A DNA stretch of 64,000 bases from Gordius sp. MW1 (GCA_964036665.1 OZ038526.1:17732001-17796000), one strand, 5' to 3'. Positions 50,826 to 63,927 are shown, numbered from the stretch's first letter. The notes: generated by a model not told the origin, from the letters alone. Translations and numbers: made by a program.

Positions 50826-53800
50826 AAACCACAATATATCAGCAAACATGATAACAATGAGACCCTATTGCAATATAGCTCGGTTGGCGGCCAATGATAT
50901 ACCTAAAGTTCCTAGGCTGATGTAAGCAGAATTGTAGTTTGCCCAAATAAGTGAAAAGCTGGACGCGCTAAAATATGTTCAGGCGCAAAAATAAAACAGA
51001 TTTTCAGTGCGGGTTGGAGTTTTGATTGAAGTCCGAAAACCACCATTTGCCAGAATCGTGATTTTGCGGTAGGATCAAAAAAAGTTTTTAGCACCTTTAA
51101 TAAAAAAACAAACCTGTGGAAATTTACAAATTAAATAATTCTTTAGGCATGTATTAATTTATTTGACAGTATATTTATATAGGCAAAATGTGTAAAGCAA
51201 AGCAATAAAAAATTTGATGTTAAGTACTTATGTGTTTATATTTTGTATTTAACGTGTTAATTCTTCCTACATTAAGTTCGTGAATTATTTCCCATAGGAC
51301 AATTATATTTTAATCGCTCATTATATGACCGAGGCATAACGATGAGCATGCACATCACTTATAGTATTTTCTAGAAATAATGTATATAGCAACACAACGT
51401 TTGCCGAGTCAGCTAGTATAAAGCTATATGTTTTTAGATTAAATTTTCGGCAAAAAGCTTTAGCCACACTTTTTTGTCTTCCAAACACCACATGCACCAA
51501 TGAGCGAAGTTTTTCCATACTCAAGGTCAAGAGATTAGAAATTTATTCAAAAAATAATATGTCAAGCATCAATTGAATGAATTGGCATTATTTATAAATG
51601 ATTGGAAATGCTCCCATATAAAGTGAAATTTTAGATAGACATTAATTGGGCAAAAGAAAAATCAAATGACTATTCATTTCTAAATCCAATAACTTTATTA
51701 TTGATAATATATGTCAAAAATTTTCAGCCAGAACCCATCACGGTTTGAAAATTAAATTGTCCCGCTACCCTTATAAGAGTCCGTTCAGCCATGCTCTGTC
51801 CGAACGGGGCCAAAAATGATGATTTTAAATTTTAAGCATTAATATTGTATTATTTTGAAAATTTTTGATTTAATTCTCGAAATTTTGAGATAAAAAAGTG
51901 AAAATATATAGCAAACTATAAAAATAATCCATTATTCCCGCATTGCCCTAACCTTGTTATGGTCACCTGGGCCTATTTGAAAATTCAAATTTACGACGGT
52001 TGCCTGTCAGACTCCTTGGCCGAGAGGATCCGGCAGCAGGCCGACTTTTTAGTTGTTTAAGCTTTATTATTAATTATAACTAGAAGTGTTTTTAAAAAAA
52101 AAATTCCCCCTCCCCTCCTTGAGAAAATCCTGGTTACGCGCCTGAATAAAACATAGCTATTTAGGTCTTTTAAATGTTATTAGGGTGTTTGTGATATTTA
52201 TCATTCCTAGATTATAAAAATTCTATTGATATTTAATTGCACTTTATTTGTCCATAGGATCGGGGGGTAGTCAGAATTTTAATTTGAGGAATTTCTACAT
52301 AAATCATTTTTTAAAGTAACAATCATTGTAATGAATTCAATAAAAAAATTCAATCTAGAGGCTGCTACTCCTCCCTGCATCCCCAGGGCAGGACATAGTC
52401 CAAAAGTTTTCTAAAAGCATTCTGTCTAGTAAATTTAGATTAAACGTGTGTCATTTATATTTTTGTCGTTTTATACGTATTATAAATATAACAAATTTTT
52501 GCCTAAGAAATTTAAATAATTCATTTTATTTTAACATGCAATTTACTAAAAATAGAAAAACCGTATGATATGAGATGCTTTCTTATTTATACATATCTTG
52601 CATGTAAGTGTGAAAAAGAAATATGCTGAAGGGAACGAGGCATAGCTATTAAACGTCACTCTTTAGCACTAAAATTCGTATTAAAGTTAAAACAGGTAGG
52701 CGCTTTTGTAAAAAAATAAAATGTTTTGTACAAATAAAATATATAAAAAAACATAATCAAAAATGATTTTTATAAAAAAATCAATAGGCATATCTCAACT
52801 CAAGATCCACAGATTTTTTAAAATATAAATTATGATTACGACGTTTTAAAGAACATAGGTATACGAGTTTAAAAATAAAGAAAAATTCTTATTTAGAGCA
52901 AAAAATGTGAAAAACAACTGTTGATACAGCTGTTTAACTCATTTTAATTTATGATCCTTAAAAGTGTATATGTTAAATTCAACTTGTGACGCTTAAATTT
53001 ATAATTAAAAATTAATATTGAATTTTACACTGGGGATACTGAAGTGCTATATTATCTATGTGGTGCGAAGGTATTTATTTTATATCGAGTTAGGTTTAAT
53101 AAAATCATATTTCATAAATAAGTTCATTGGGTTTAATTCGGGCCGGCCTCGAGCCCCGGGTGGGGCTGCCTCACCAGGCTCGATTTGAGCCCGAGGCCCG
53201 ATTTTTATTGACCGTGCATGCTTTCTTAGTGACATTTTTTTTAAATCTTATCAAGTGCCCCTTGAAAAAATACTCTTGACCGGAGCACTGTGTCCAAAAA
53301 TACAAATTGTTTTGGGTTGTCAAATATAATAAACATCTATAAGCTTCCCTAAATAAATGTATAAATGTTTAATTTATTTTGAAATCAAGATAAAATAATT
53401 AGTTAATTAAAAAATATTACAATACGGAGGCTTGGGTGTAACTGTTATTAACCGGTAAGCGACTTAAGGGATTTCTTAAAAAAATGTAATGCTCCTTAAT
53501 CCTTAAAACTCATTGTGATTCAGCAGACAATTTTTTTTTAATTTTTTTGTTTTTTGGGAGATGAATTAAGTTTTGTTTATAAATTATTACCGCGGGAGAG
53601 GGCCATAAGTCAAGGTCAAAACTTTGGAGTTGTTAGCATAGAATTATTATTAATCAAATTTTCATTAATTTATTCAAAGTAGATATTAAATTAAAAACTT
53701 AAAGGCAGATGATTATTTTATATTGTTAGCAAATTAGTTAAAAATAAAAAAACCTACAATAATATTGTTTGGATTTTGCTAAAATTTAAAAAATGTGAAA

Positions 53801-54341
53801 TAATTATCGCCAAATTCCAAATAAAGTTCGGCACCCACAAAATCAGGAGTGTCGGTATGCGACATTTTAGTATCCTAAGTTTATTAATTTTGCTTTATAT
53901 ACTATATCTGCTTGCCTAAAGTTATATACATAAGGTCCGAGGTTATGAGTCTTTTTTAAACAATAGTAAAATTTAAGATTATAATAGTGTAGTTTTAATC
54001 CTCTTGAAAATCGGGGCTCCCCAATGTAAATGATAATTTTGTACTATTAGTTATTGCCCGATCAAATCTATAAACTATAGTTATTAAACGACAATTAATT
54101 TTAAATAAATATCTAGTTAACTTAATTAAATTTAAGGCGAGATTTATTGATTTAATTATTACAGGAAAATTTCAAAGCAAAATTGATTCAATCAACATAT
54201 TATTATAAACACGTCTAAGTAATGATAAAGCTGTAAAACAAACGAATCCCATCGGTAGAAAGGGTGCCAAAAAAGTATAAAGTAAAATTCATATAAGATA
54301 TATAAGGCCTCAATGTCTTCCAATTTTTACAATATATCCTT
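50826..54341. other. Intergenic AT-rich sequence
   Basis: No supported gene. A GC island with GGGCCGGCCTCGAGCCCCGG lies at about 53,140-53,205. The 3' end of the large minus-strand gene lies at its right edge, with a minus-strand AATAAA (plus TTTATT) near 54,143 as a possible polyadenylation signal. Confidence 0.4.
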
Positions 54342-57300
54342 TTAATTCGAGGCTTTGATTTGGAATTTATTGTCGTAATTAGTTTTGGGGAAAAATTTTC
54401 TCGAAAAATCCTTCATGGTAGAGGTTTTACGAGATTCGGGCGAATCTTTCTTGCTTACTTGAGAAAATTTTGAGTTACTTTTCCTACCCTCTTCTTCTAC
54501 CATCATCCCAGTTTTGGGGTCTTTAAAAGAATTGCGCCATTCTACAGGGGGTCCCTCTTCGAATTTTCGGAAGCCTTCACGGCTTAAACTGTTATTGCTT
54601 GAGTGATTAACAACCTGGTTGGGGTAGGGAGAATTAATAGATGATGCCCTCTCGCCTCGATCATTGTAATTGGCGGGCACGGTTGGGATGTAAAAATCAG
54701 GTTGAAATTCGTTGGAATGTAAATTCGGTGACCTGCTTTTGGTGAGTGGATATGCGGCGTTGTTAATGCTTGATCCTGGGATGGCTCTTTCAATCCTCAC
54801 TTCTCGCGGGACGGATTCGGTGGAATTGCGATCGCTCGATGGGTACCAATTTGACCTACTTTTGGCCTCATCGTTATTGTAATGAACCCCATCTTGCTTG
54901 ATATGCGGGCGGTTATGTGTGCTCTCCTCGGGGGAATATCGAAATTTTTCTTGATAATATGACTCGGCATGAATTCCTGCTGGGGAAGGTAGGGGCTGTT
55001 TGGAACTTGGAGGTCCACGTTCACTAGTAGAAACAACTATATACCTGTCCCTATCATTGTTGTTGTTGTACTTGGAGGTATCCAATTTCGACGTGCTGTT
55101 AATCGAGCCGTTGTGCCCCCTTTCCCCGTCCCACCGCTTGCTATAGCTGTCGCGGCCGCGACCCCATTCTTCGGTGTCATCAGCTAAACTTTGCCGTTCA
55201 CTTAGCTCCTCCCAAGCACGTTCGTAATCACGGCTCCTATTTTGGGATCGATACGAATCTACGAAATCTGAATTAGGTAATGGCATGCTATAAGGAACAT
55301 TTGTCCCAATGGCTGCACGACCTTTGGCTTTAGTATATTGCCAATCCTTAAATTCTGGAGACAAATCACGCCTGCGGTCCGCGAATCGGTTCAAACTTTT
55401 ACCACGTTTGTTGTCACGCATCAAGTGAGGAGATTGTTGTTGCCACACAGATCTCCTAAATCGATGGGGAACGTAATGAATGGATGAATCACCGTTGCGA
55501 TCAAGGTAGTTACTACCGAAACTTCCAGCTGGTGATAAGGTGGCTGGGTATGGAGGAGAATTCATGATACCGGAATCATTATCGACACCTATTTGATCGC
55601 CTTGAATGGTACGAGCTGATCCCTGGGGTGATAAAATACGTGCTGCGCCAGATTTTGATCTATTACCCGACCAATTGGCACCCCCTGAATGGGATGATGT
55701 AGAACGGTAACTTTTATCTTCTCGCTGTTGATGAAAATTTGATTCCGCTCCAGCTGTTTTTCTTGAAGATGTACTCGAAGCGTTATTGGTCTTTATAATT
55801 GGTGGATCATAGATGTTTTCCGTTATTATTTTTTCAGTTCCCCCTAAGCCATCCGGTTTAATAACTATCTTTTTATGCTTGTGGGTTTGAGTTTTCTTGT
55901 AAAATTCAACGATCTCTGGCTCATCATCATCTGCCACAGACGTATCTTCGGGTATTGAATCTCCGGTTACAAAGGTTTCATCTGTTTCTGTATGCGTTTT
56001 TGCCTTCCGGCTATTGTTACTGCTTTTTTCTCTTCCAAAATCCATTTCTGTTCCCGTTTTCTCCATAGAACGTGGTTCACTAACTGTTTCAAAATCAACT
56101 TCATTATAACCTTCTTTGGTGTCGTATTTCAATTTACCTGCGTTTTCTGGTATTTCCCTTTCATTGGCCTTGTGTGCATTTTCGGGACTTTGAAACCGAC
56201 GAGAAGCTCGTTTTTCATATGTAACATATTGTTTGAATCCATTGGATGGTCCTCCATTTACTGCTGCTTTAGTATAATAAGCCTGTGAAACATCTCTCGC
56301 TAAACCTCCATTTTTAAGTTGAACAGCCTTGCTTAGACTTCCTTTACCACTTTCAAAGGTAGCGTCGGATCCATCTCCAAAATAATATTTGCTTCGAGCG
56401 ATTTCAACTTCTGGGAAGTCATCAAAAACATTTTCCGTTTCTTCCATTCTAACCTTTTTAATTCTTCGCGTTTTCATAGTCTTGGATTGAATTTTAAGTG
56501 GTGGCGAGGGTTTCCTATATTCGGTTAATTGCTTATTTTGTACCGTTTTAGCAGATTGTTCTTCTTCCCGAGGGGGTCTAAATATGGGAGTTTGAACACC
56601 TTCATCATACATAGGAATGGATGTTTTTGGAGGTTTTATAGGAGGCCTATCTTCTACATCAAGATCTTTAACTATAGTCTGTGGTATAGGTTCTTTCTCT
56701 TTGTCCTTAAGTTTTTCATTCAAATCTTTGATGCTTAACGCAATATCACCGAGAGATTTTGATAACTCGTGATACCTTTTATCATCGTCTTCATCGCCCT
56801 TAGGACAAGGTTCTGGATCCTTCAATTCTGGCTCGAGCAATGAAGGAGTCGAAACGCTCATATCTTTGATCATAGGAATGGGTAGAGTAGCATATGTTTG
56901 AGTAGCAGCGTTTTCTTTTTCTGCAGCTTCTCTTTCCGTTATTCTCTCCCTGCGGGTAAGTTTTTCAAAAACAACACGATAAGATGGCTTTATATCGTAC
57001 TGTACTGAAGCATGTTTTCTCAATGGAACTACAGCTGAAGAGAATCCAGGATGACTTGCGAGGATTTGGTCTTCAGACGATATTCCTTGGTTAGAAGTGC
57101 GAATGTCCTCAGTTTTATAACGCTTATAGGAGTCTTCAATTATGCTGCCTTCGCTCAATTCTTTACTTTCGTGTTCTCTCCTAATGTTTTCTGAAAAGGG
57201 TGCATACGAGGACGATGCCCCTTGGGTCATATAGGTTCTTTCAGAGCCACCGGAATAACTTTCAAAATCGCTCTTAGCGAAATCCCTAGCCTCCGAAGTA

Positions 57301-58505
57301 GGCCCAGTAAATGTAATATTTTCATCCTCAACCGCTTTTCTGTAATATTTGGTAGTACCGGATTTATCGTCGGAAAGAGAATGAATAATTTTTGTGGGTT
57401 GTTTAAACCCAGAAGCTCGCAGATATTCATCGCTATAACTTTGTTCAGTGATATTTTCACGTGTGGTAACGACCTCGGAAGATGCACTATCGTGGGCAAA
57501 TTTTTTTGATGTGCTGTGATCGCTGATATAACCAGAACCTTCGGCAATCGCATCCTCTATAAATCTGGGAAAGATTGAAGGGCCCGAATTGCCACCTAAA
57601 ATTTTTGAACTTGAATATTTCGAGTACTCATCTGTGCCTAATAAATTATCCATAATTTTATCTTTTGTTCCAGGAGGCAAAGCTCTAGGTAACTCATCTA
57701 AAGGACCCCTATGGTGGAACTTTACTTTTTCCTCCTTAATTTCTTGATCCTGGCCTATTCTAGACCAGGTTTCCCTGGCCAGCATACCTCTCTTATCTCC
57801 CGTCTCTCGCTCCATTTTGCCGTGAGTTTCGCGAAAACCATCTCGATCAAAACTTTGTTGCACGGTGTAATCACTTTCATCCTTAAACCCCTTCTTATCA
57901 GGCCATTGGTAATTTCGTTGAAAGAGTACACCCTCTTTATAATCATAAAGTGGAGCAGGAACGGAGGATGAAGTATCTGATTTACTTTTAGAGTCATTGG
58001 TTTTATTATAGGTTTTCGCTGATTTTTGCCGAGCCTTTAACGTAGTTTCTGAGCTTTCGTCATAACCTTTATGAGTTTCGTAATTGTTCATCTTTATTGT
58101 TCCAACAACATTTCCGCTACTAGAATTTTTCTCAGGCGCAAAAAAACTCTTTAGCTTTTCGATGCCACCAGAAATCGGTGAAGATGATATATAACTGTGA
58201 CTTTGGTCAGCGTTGGATGTTTTGCCATGTTCCGAGTGTTTGAATTGATTAGAAGCAAATTTGTCACTGCTATACCATTTGTGCTTGCTGACGGAGGGGG
58301 ACGAGGACAGCTCAGACGCAGCAGGATCGGGGGATAAGGAATATGTGGTTGATGGGGCCGTGGTTGTCCCAATAGATGGTGAATGGGAGGAATGCTTTAA
58401 CTTTTCCATAAATGTTTTGGTGTAAGGTTTATGTGTAGTCGTCAGCCTTTCATCTTCTTCCAAATTGTGCCTATAGTAAGCGTTTTTGTCGGCGATATCA
58501 ACCAT
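54342..58505 (-). CDS. Large Ser-rich, mostly disordered protein of unknown function (1387 aa)
   Basis: A single uninterrupted exon of 4164 bases. The ATG at 58,505 is preceded in frame by TAG, though GATAG could also serve as a splice acceptor. The protein is rich in Ser, Lys, Glu, Asp, Tyr and Arg and looks disordered almost throughout. Short ordered elements: Arg/Glu-rich ERITEREAAEKEN around residue 525, a probable coiled coil (YHELSKSLGDIALSIKDLN) around residue 585, a basic KTQTHKHKKIVIKPDG around residue 875 followed by GLGGTEKIITENIYDPP, many PxxP-like pieces (DRPPIKPPK) and many Ser/Tyr phosphorylation-like sites. No signal peptide or membrane segment is seen. A cytoskeletal or junctional scaffold would fit but is only a guess. 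Codon use is balanced and there is no internal stop, so it is under selection. It is unusual for its lack of introns beside a nine-exon neighbour. Confidence 0.85.
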   Translation of the reverse strand: MVDIADKNAYYRHNLEEDERLTTTHKPYTKTFMEKLKHSSHSPSIGTTTAPSTTYSLSPDPAASELSSSPSVSKHKWYSSDKFASNQFKHSEHGKTSNADQSHSYISSSPISGGIEKLKSFFAPEKNSSSGNVVGTIKMNNYETHKGYDESSETTLKARQKSAKTYNKTNDSKSKSDTSSSVPAPLYDYKEGVLFQRNYQWPDKKGFKDESDYTVQQSFDRDGFRETHGKMERETGDKRGMLARETWSRIGQDQEIKEEKVKFHHRGPLDELPRALPPGTKDKIMDNLLGTDEYSKYSSSKILGGNSGPSIFPRFIEDAIAEGSGYISDHSTSKKFAHDSASSEVVTTRENITEQSYSDEYLRASGFKQPTKIIHSLSDDKSGTTKYYRKAVEDENITFTGPTSEARDFAKSDFESYSGGSERTYMTQGASSSYAPFSENIRREHESKELSEGSIIEDSYKRYKTEDIRTSNQGISSEDQILASHPGFSSAVVPLRKHASVQYDIKPSYRVVFEKLTRRERITEREAAEKENAATQTYATLPIPMIKDMSVSTPSLLEPELKDPEPCPKGDEDDDKRYHELSKSLGDIALSIKDLNEKLKDKEKEPIPQTIVKDLDVEDRPPIKPPKTSIPMYDEGVQTPIFRPPREEEQSAKTVQNKQLTEYRKPSPPLKIQSKTMKTRRIKKVRMEETENVFDDFPEVEIARSKYYFGDGSDATFESGKGSLSKAVQLKNGGLARDVSQAYYTKAAVNGGPSNGFKQYVTYEKRASRRFQSPENAHKANEREIPENAGKLKYDTKEGYNEVDFETVSEPRSMEKTGTEMDFGREKSSNNSRKAKTHTETDETFVTGDSIPEDTSVADDDEPEIVEFYKKTQTHKHKKIVIKPDGLGGTEKIITENIYDPPIIKTNNASSTSSRKTAGAESNFHQQREDKSYRSTSSHSGGANWSGNRSKSGAARILSPQGSARTIQGDQIGVDNDSGIMNSPPYPATLSPAGSFGSNYLDRNGDSSIHYVPHRFRRSVWQQQSPHLMRDNKRGKSLNRFADRRRDLSPEFKDWQYTKAKGRAAIGTNVPYSMPLPNSDFVDSYRSQNRSRDYERAWEELSERQSLADDTEEWGRGRDSYSKRWDGERGHNGSINSTSKLDTSKYNNNNDRDRYIVVSTSERGPPSSKQPLPSPAGIHAESYYQEKFRYSPEESTHNRPHIKQDGVHYNNDEAKSRSNWYPSSDRNSTESVPREVRIERAIPGSSINNAAYPLTKSRSPNLHSNEFQPDFYIPTVPANYNDRGERASSINSPYPNQVVNHSSNNSLSREGFRKFEEGPPVEWRNSFKDPKTGMMVEEEGRKSNSKFSQVSKKDSPESRKTSTMKDFSRKFFPKTNYDNKFQIKASN

Positions 58506-59090
58506 TTCGTAATATAGCAGCTATCCGATAAGCATAAAAATTACTGTGATGGGGATAAGTATAACAACGAAGGTTAAGGTTTTATAATTGGTATGTAAAT
58601 AAACATTTTATATAATATCAGCGTTTAAAAACTTTACCTTACCAAACGCTAAAAATCACGAATATATATTTCAAATTCCATTATTTGGGATTGGGATAAT
58701 ATTTGTGCGAATACCAAAAATAATTGTCGCGCTACGATTTGGGACGTTGAAAAAGTTATATAAAGGATACTCGGTAGTGTTTGACGGTCGGTCACAGCAG
58801 AATAATAAAGGACGACGTATGGTAAATATTTATTACAGTAAAGTCAGTCTATCAACGCGATCAAACATAAGGGAAACGAGCGAAGAGGGAGAGGGATGTT
58901 ATAAAAAAAATTACAGGTGAAAATAAGCATATGCGTCACGCGGCACAGCTGAGTGAAGGAGAGCGGAGGGGGTGTGGATGGGGAAGGGTGGGAAATTGTA
59001 ACAAATAAATAATATCGTCGTGCTTGCCTGTTGCCCTCACCCTCCTCCCCTACCTTTTTATCGTAATTTCTATGCAGCGCTTCCCACCCG

Positions 59091-59103
59091 CCCCTTTATA
59101 TAA
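59091..59103 (-). promoter_or_regulatory. Possible TATA element upstream of the large gene
   Basis: On the minus strand TTATATAAAGGGG, followed by CGGGTGGGAAG, lies 590 bases upstream of the ATG at 58,505 in a GC-richer stretch (58,940-59,100). A second candidate, TATATAAAA, is at 58,606-58,614 on the minus strand. Neither is proven. Confidence 0.25.
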
Positions 59104-62100
59104 TAGGTATGTGTGTCTGTATAATTATTAATATTATGTAACATAGATAAAGGGGAGATATGATGATAAAAGTTACTAATACAAAGAGCAAATATTGTAG
59201 TCATGTTAACTATTTAACAGAAATTTAGATCAATCGTCGTAGGTAAGAGTTAAACTTTTGAATGATAAGCATGGGGTTAATGTAACACAAACATGTCATT
59301 TATTATACCTATGAAGCGAATTACAAAACTCCCCCTAATCTAACTATAATTGCATTGCAGCATATTGTTCTGTTTCGAATGATCGTTTTAACAGAAAGTA
59401 GTAAAGTCAATTTCACATTTATTAAATGTCCGTTTTATGTTTAAGTATTTGTAATCTCAAATTTAATTATTTTATAACAGAGTTTAGTTAAGGGAAGACT
59501 CTTCCCAATAGCTAAAAATTCTTTTAGGTAAAACATAATATGGTTGGAATTCCAACAATTTATCTGCCCCCCCCCCTGATTTACTACCAAACATTTGCAG
59601 CCCCCCCCCCCCCAATATTGTCCTAATCCTGGATATTACCATAATTTGACTTATTCCCCAACTCATCTATATTAAATTTGAGAGCAAATAAGCTATGTGT
59701 TAAGTATAGCTTGTAAGAATTGGTCCTAGATTGGCTTTAAATTTTCGCTTATTATCACAAATTTTTATGAAATTTGCTCAAAGTTTTGTCCACGCACGTT
59801 GAAAAAGCCATGGAGGGATCCAAGGTAAATCAGCATCTACCACTCTCAACGAAAATCAATCCCCGCCGCCTACGATCGTTATCTACAATCGATTTGTGAG
59901 CTGGAGGCTGCTTTTTGAGGAAGAAGAGTAATGATTGTATCTATGTCTTTTAGCTCCCCAACCATGAAACGATAGATTTATGCAAATTAGGTGATAAGCT
60001 TAAACCTTGATACACCCTGGACAAGGAGGATACTTAACTTATGATGATGAGGATGATGATATGGTTAGGCGACTAGGTAAAGAAAGTTAGGTAAGAAGGT
60101 AGTTAGGAATGACATTGTGGCGGAGCGCATCACATAGCTCGAGGTGAGATATCATCATCTCATCATGTAGGGGAAAATGTTACAAGTGTGTTGAGACGAT
60201 TTCAATATTTTATCGGAGGAAAGCTGCTTTCCTTACCCCCCCCCCCCCCCCCAACTCCATTCAAACATCTTCTCCCTTATTGAGCATATAAAAAAAGTTT
60301 TAGGTCTCCCTCTACATCACAGTTATTTCTTTTCAATTGCCACTACCCACCGGCCCTTTATTCTACCTTTTCCCCGCTCCGCTATCAATGATTTTGAATC
60401 ATATTAATCTCTTAGTTTCTGATTGTATGGGGTGGGGGGATTTTGTAAATGGGTTGAGGAAGTGATTATCGGATTTGTATATTATCCCCCATTATCTGCT
60501 CTTGAAATTAATCATTTTGCCACTCGTTTCCCCCCCCCCTCGTAATCTATCAAGGCTAAGTATAAATTAAATGTAAAAGGGAAACCCAACGTATATATAT
60601 ATCATCTATTTGAAGGTTGTTGAAAAATAATTTTATCTCAGTGATTTTATCTAAATATTACTGTTTGAAGAGGATGAGGTTAACGCAAACTTTAATAGGA
60701 CACAACAAAAATAATAAAGACCGTTTTGCAAGGCTTGATTAAAAATGACCTCTTTTAACCTTTATAAGATATATGATTATAATTTAACAAAAAATACCTA
60801 CTCTTGATGGTAAATAACTTAGATATATACCATAGGCGTAACTAGGATATCCTCAAGGGGGGGGGGGGGGTTATAAAATTTTCAAGGTGCAATTTTTTTG
60901 TAACTATTTTTTGGATAAAAATGTTTTTTTCATAAAAGTTTAAAGTGACAATAGCGTAAAAATAATAAAATACTAAAAGTAAAATTCCAACAAATATTTA
61001 TTTTTATTAAATATATAATATAAAAATTATATAAATTAAAAATCATGGGAGGGGTTCTAACCAGAAAACTACACGCCAGTGATCTATACACATCCTAGAA
61101 GAACAATTTGTCCATTTGTGGATTAATGCGTCATCTGATAGGACAACACGGATTCAAGATTTTAGAGAAGAGCATAAGTAATAATTCAAAGCTATTTTGT
61201 GAAAAGAGATATATAATAGGGAGTAAGTAATCACAAATAAAACACATTTAAGGCCTATAATTAAATTTTAACATCAAATATTTTTTTAGTTGTATATTAT
61301 GACTTATGAGACATAAACCCAAAAATTGAACAATCATATGCATTTTAAATATTTTTGAAACTTTTTGAAGTGGAAATATGCATTACTATTAAAAGTAAAA
61401 TAAAATATACGTTTGATGGTACCTGCGTTGTTTATCAGTAAACAAACTGATGAACCTGAGGGAATATCATTTGGGTTTATACGTATTAAAAAAGCTTTGC
61501 CATCAAAGTAATATCATATTATGGTCCAGTCAAGTGTGTCAACTAAACGTAAATAACTTAGGCCTATACTAAAGCTGAAAAATTGAATAATATTTATGAA
61601 AGCTGGCATGGGCGTAGCCAGGAAGAGTAGCAAGGGGTAGTTGTCCCTTTTAAAGCTAAAAATTAATATAATTATGGCTAAAATTATAAAAAATTGTCAT
61701 TTTTCCTTCCATAAATTTATTGCCCTACTTAAACATTAAGGCTAAGACTTAAGGTCAGTTTGATTAATCGGTCCAAAACCGGCCCAGGGTATCGAGAGAT
61801 CCATGTGACCTTAGCCTTGTTGAATTATTATTGAAATAGCAATATATAATTATAATTCAGATGATATCATTTAAAACATATTTATTATTAACCAATTTTC
61901 TATTCCATAGCTTTAATTATCTGTCATTATTAATGTTTTTAATAACTTTTTTTTTTAATTAGTCAATATAACATATATTAAAGGGGATAAAATCCTTTTG
62001 ATGTTTTTACGGTCTTCTTGCACATAGATTCACCTTAAAAAGTATCTATAAATGCAATTATTTTTCATAATGGATATTTTTGATATTTAAGCTATAAAAT

Positions 62101-62530
62101 AAATAAATTGAACAATGATCCCCACAAATAATTGATCGTCTGTTTGTAATTCCTTATTTATTATAGCACACCGGACACAAAGACGCGACCAATCTCAGTA
62201 TGCAGATAAATCTTTAAAACAGGGCGAGATACATAATAGCTAGTTTCCTTACTCTTTTTTTAAATGATTTTTAAATCTTAATTATACAAATAAGTGAAAA
62301 ATTAAAATAAAAAACGATGACAGTAGGTGGGTAAGCTTTAAATTTTGTCATTTATGGACATTGCATTAGTATGTTATTATATTCACTTAGGAATTATGAT
62401 AATGCAATTAACTTATTTTTAATGTCTTAAAAATTTCAATATAAGTTTTAAAAAAATCGTAACCAATTTTTTATAGAACGTTTAACAAGAGCCCTGCAAA
62501 AACATTCACAAAAATAATTTAGATTAATCT
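59104..62530. other. Intergenic region with C/G tracts and two CATGGGCGTAGCC-like ends
   Basis: No supported gene. C-tracts of eight or more lie near 59,570, 59,602, 60,235 and 60,530, and a G-tract near 60,858. CATAGGCGTAACTAGG (60,831) and CATGGGCGTAGCCAG (61,617) are copies of the dispersed end motif. Confidence 0.4.
59810..59895 (+). CDS. Weak candidate first exon
   Basis: ATG in a good context (AAAGCCATGG) opens 28 codons of balanced composition (MEGSKVNQHLPLSTK and on), reaching a donor-like TT|GTGAGC. No partner exon or family was found, so it may be chance. Confidence 0.15.
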
Positions 62531-62689
62531 ACATTTTGTTTATTCAGCTTTTATTTTGGTGCTTTTTAATCGATTAAGAACATCTAATCTGATTTTCCCC
62601 TAAAAAGTCACCGCACATGATATGTATTTCTCGCTCTAAAATAAGCGATAAATTTCGTTTTTTGCACATCCTTCAAATCAATATATTTG

Positions 62690-63212
62690 CTAATAAATCG
62701 AATTATCAATTATTATCACATTACTTGTCCCATTGGCTTGTTTTGTTACGGTTGGCCCGGGCTTTGTCGATGATGATGCTACTGGAGTTTTTTCGGACTT
62801 GGGTAAAGATACGTCAGCGTTAATGTTAGATGATGAATTAGTTTTAACTGCCCCTTTTTGGACCTCCTGCATATTGAACAACCCACTGCCCCTCTTAACA
62901 CCATCACTATTTCTTGAATGGAAATGAACTTGTGTCATAGCCTCACCAGTGACCAAGCCTTTGGCTATTTTTCCAGTCTTTTCAGGTGGAGCCGGGGACT
63001 CAGAATGACATTTTTTAGGGTCCTTACCATTTTTCTCTTTTAAAATACCATCGACATCTGGGGTCGATGATCGAGTTTCTTTGATGAATTGTTTATTTTT
63101 ATTCTACGTTATATAAATTGCATTTTTGTAGAACAATAAAGGGTCCAAAAGTTAAAATTTACTTTAAGATTGGATTTCATGGCTGAAGGGTGTGATGAAC
63201 TGACGTTTTTGA
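62690..63212 (-). CDS. Last two exons of an unknown minus-strand gene
   Basis: Exon 63,212-63,163 (50 nt) follows TTTTTTAG and ends at a GTAAAT donor. Exon 63,103-62,690 follows ACGTAG and ends with TAG. The 59-nt intron joins them in phase 0, giving SAMKSNLK then NKNKQFIKETRSS. The last exon encodes 137 residues, hydrophilic and disordered, with ESPAPPEKTGKIAKG, an MTQVHFHSRN element, SLFN-like GSGLFNMQEVQ and a Ser/Thr/Pro-rich end finishing VIIIDNSIY. A minus-strand AATAAA lies at about 62,537-62,542, some 150 bases past the stop. No known domain. Upstream exons should lie to the right, perhaps outside the window. Confidence 0.6.
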
Positions 63213-63881
63213 CTAAAAAATATAATTTAAACAACTTTAATAAAATATCCCTTGCACAGCCAAGGCATACATAAATTAACCCCCAAAATTAAACAAATTA
63301 GAATATTGCAATGTTAAAACGGTCTTTAATTTAAAATTGCCCATATAAAGAATTCATCTAATTATATTTTTAAGTGAAGACAATTTATTTATTTCCAAAT
63401 CATTACATGCTGAAACATATTTAATCTGGCAGGATTTTTTGACTTCTAATATACTTAAGAAATTGAAAAACAAAGGGACCAGAATTTATAGAAAATGCTC
63501 TAGTCACTAACAAATAGCACTCTCTCATAACTAAAGCAAAAATTGTAAATTAAAGCGTAGCAGAAGGAAAATTTTAAATGATGACTATAATAAGAAAATT
63601 TGTATTGGATTTAACATTTTTGAATTATGTACCAAGTTTCTAATAATCTAGGACAGTTTAAATCACATTTGATTGATATAATTGAAGAAATACAACTTCA
63701 TGGTTGCTAAAAAATATATTTTCTAAGCATGACACCTTATTCTGACCTTTTACTACAAACATATTTCACTTGATTTAAGGTGCGTGCCTGCAATATGATA
63801 AAGGCAGTTGCGTTCATTGTTAAGTTATGTTATAATAGAAATATTTGTTGCAAATCTTTCTTTTAAGACAAAGCGTTTAAC

Positions 63882-63927
63882 ATGGTTGACGTGTCAAATT
63901 ATGAACAATTAGTGGGCGTGGTTATAA
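63882..63927 (+). CDS. Weak candidate first exon at window edge
   Basis: AACATGG starts MVDVSNYEQLVGVVI and meets a strong donor-like TAA|GTAAGG at 63,928. Any following exon is outside the window. Without splicing the frame stops after 28 residues. Confidence 0.25.

Noticed and set aside
54584-58372. Many short frames on both strands within the large gene
   Set aside because: They overlap the intact 1387-codon frame and lack independent support.
58705-58920. 71-codon plus-strand frame preceded by TATATAAAGG-like sequence
   Set aside because: The TATA-like word is inside the frame and not upstream, and the peptide shows no family.
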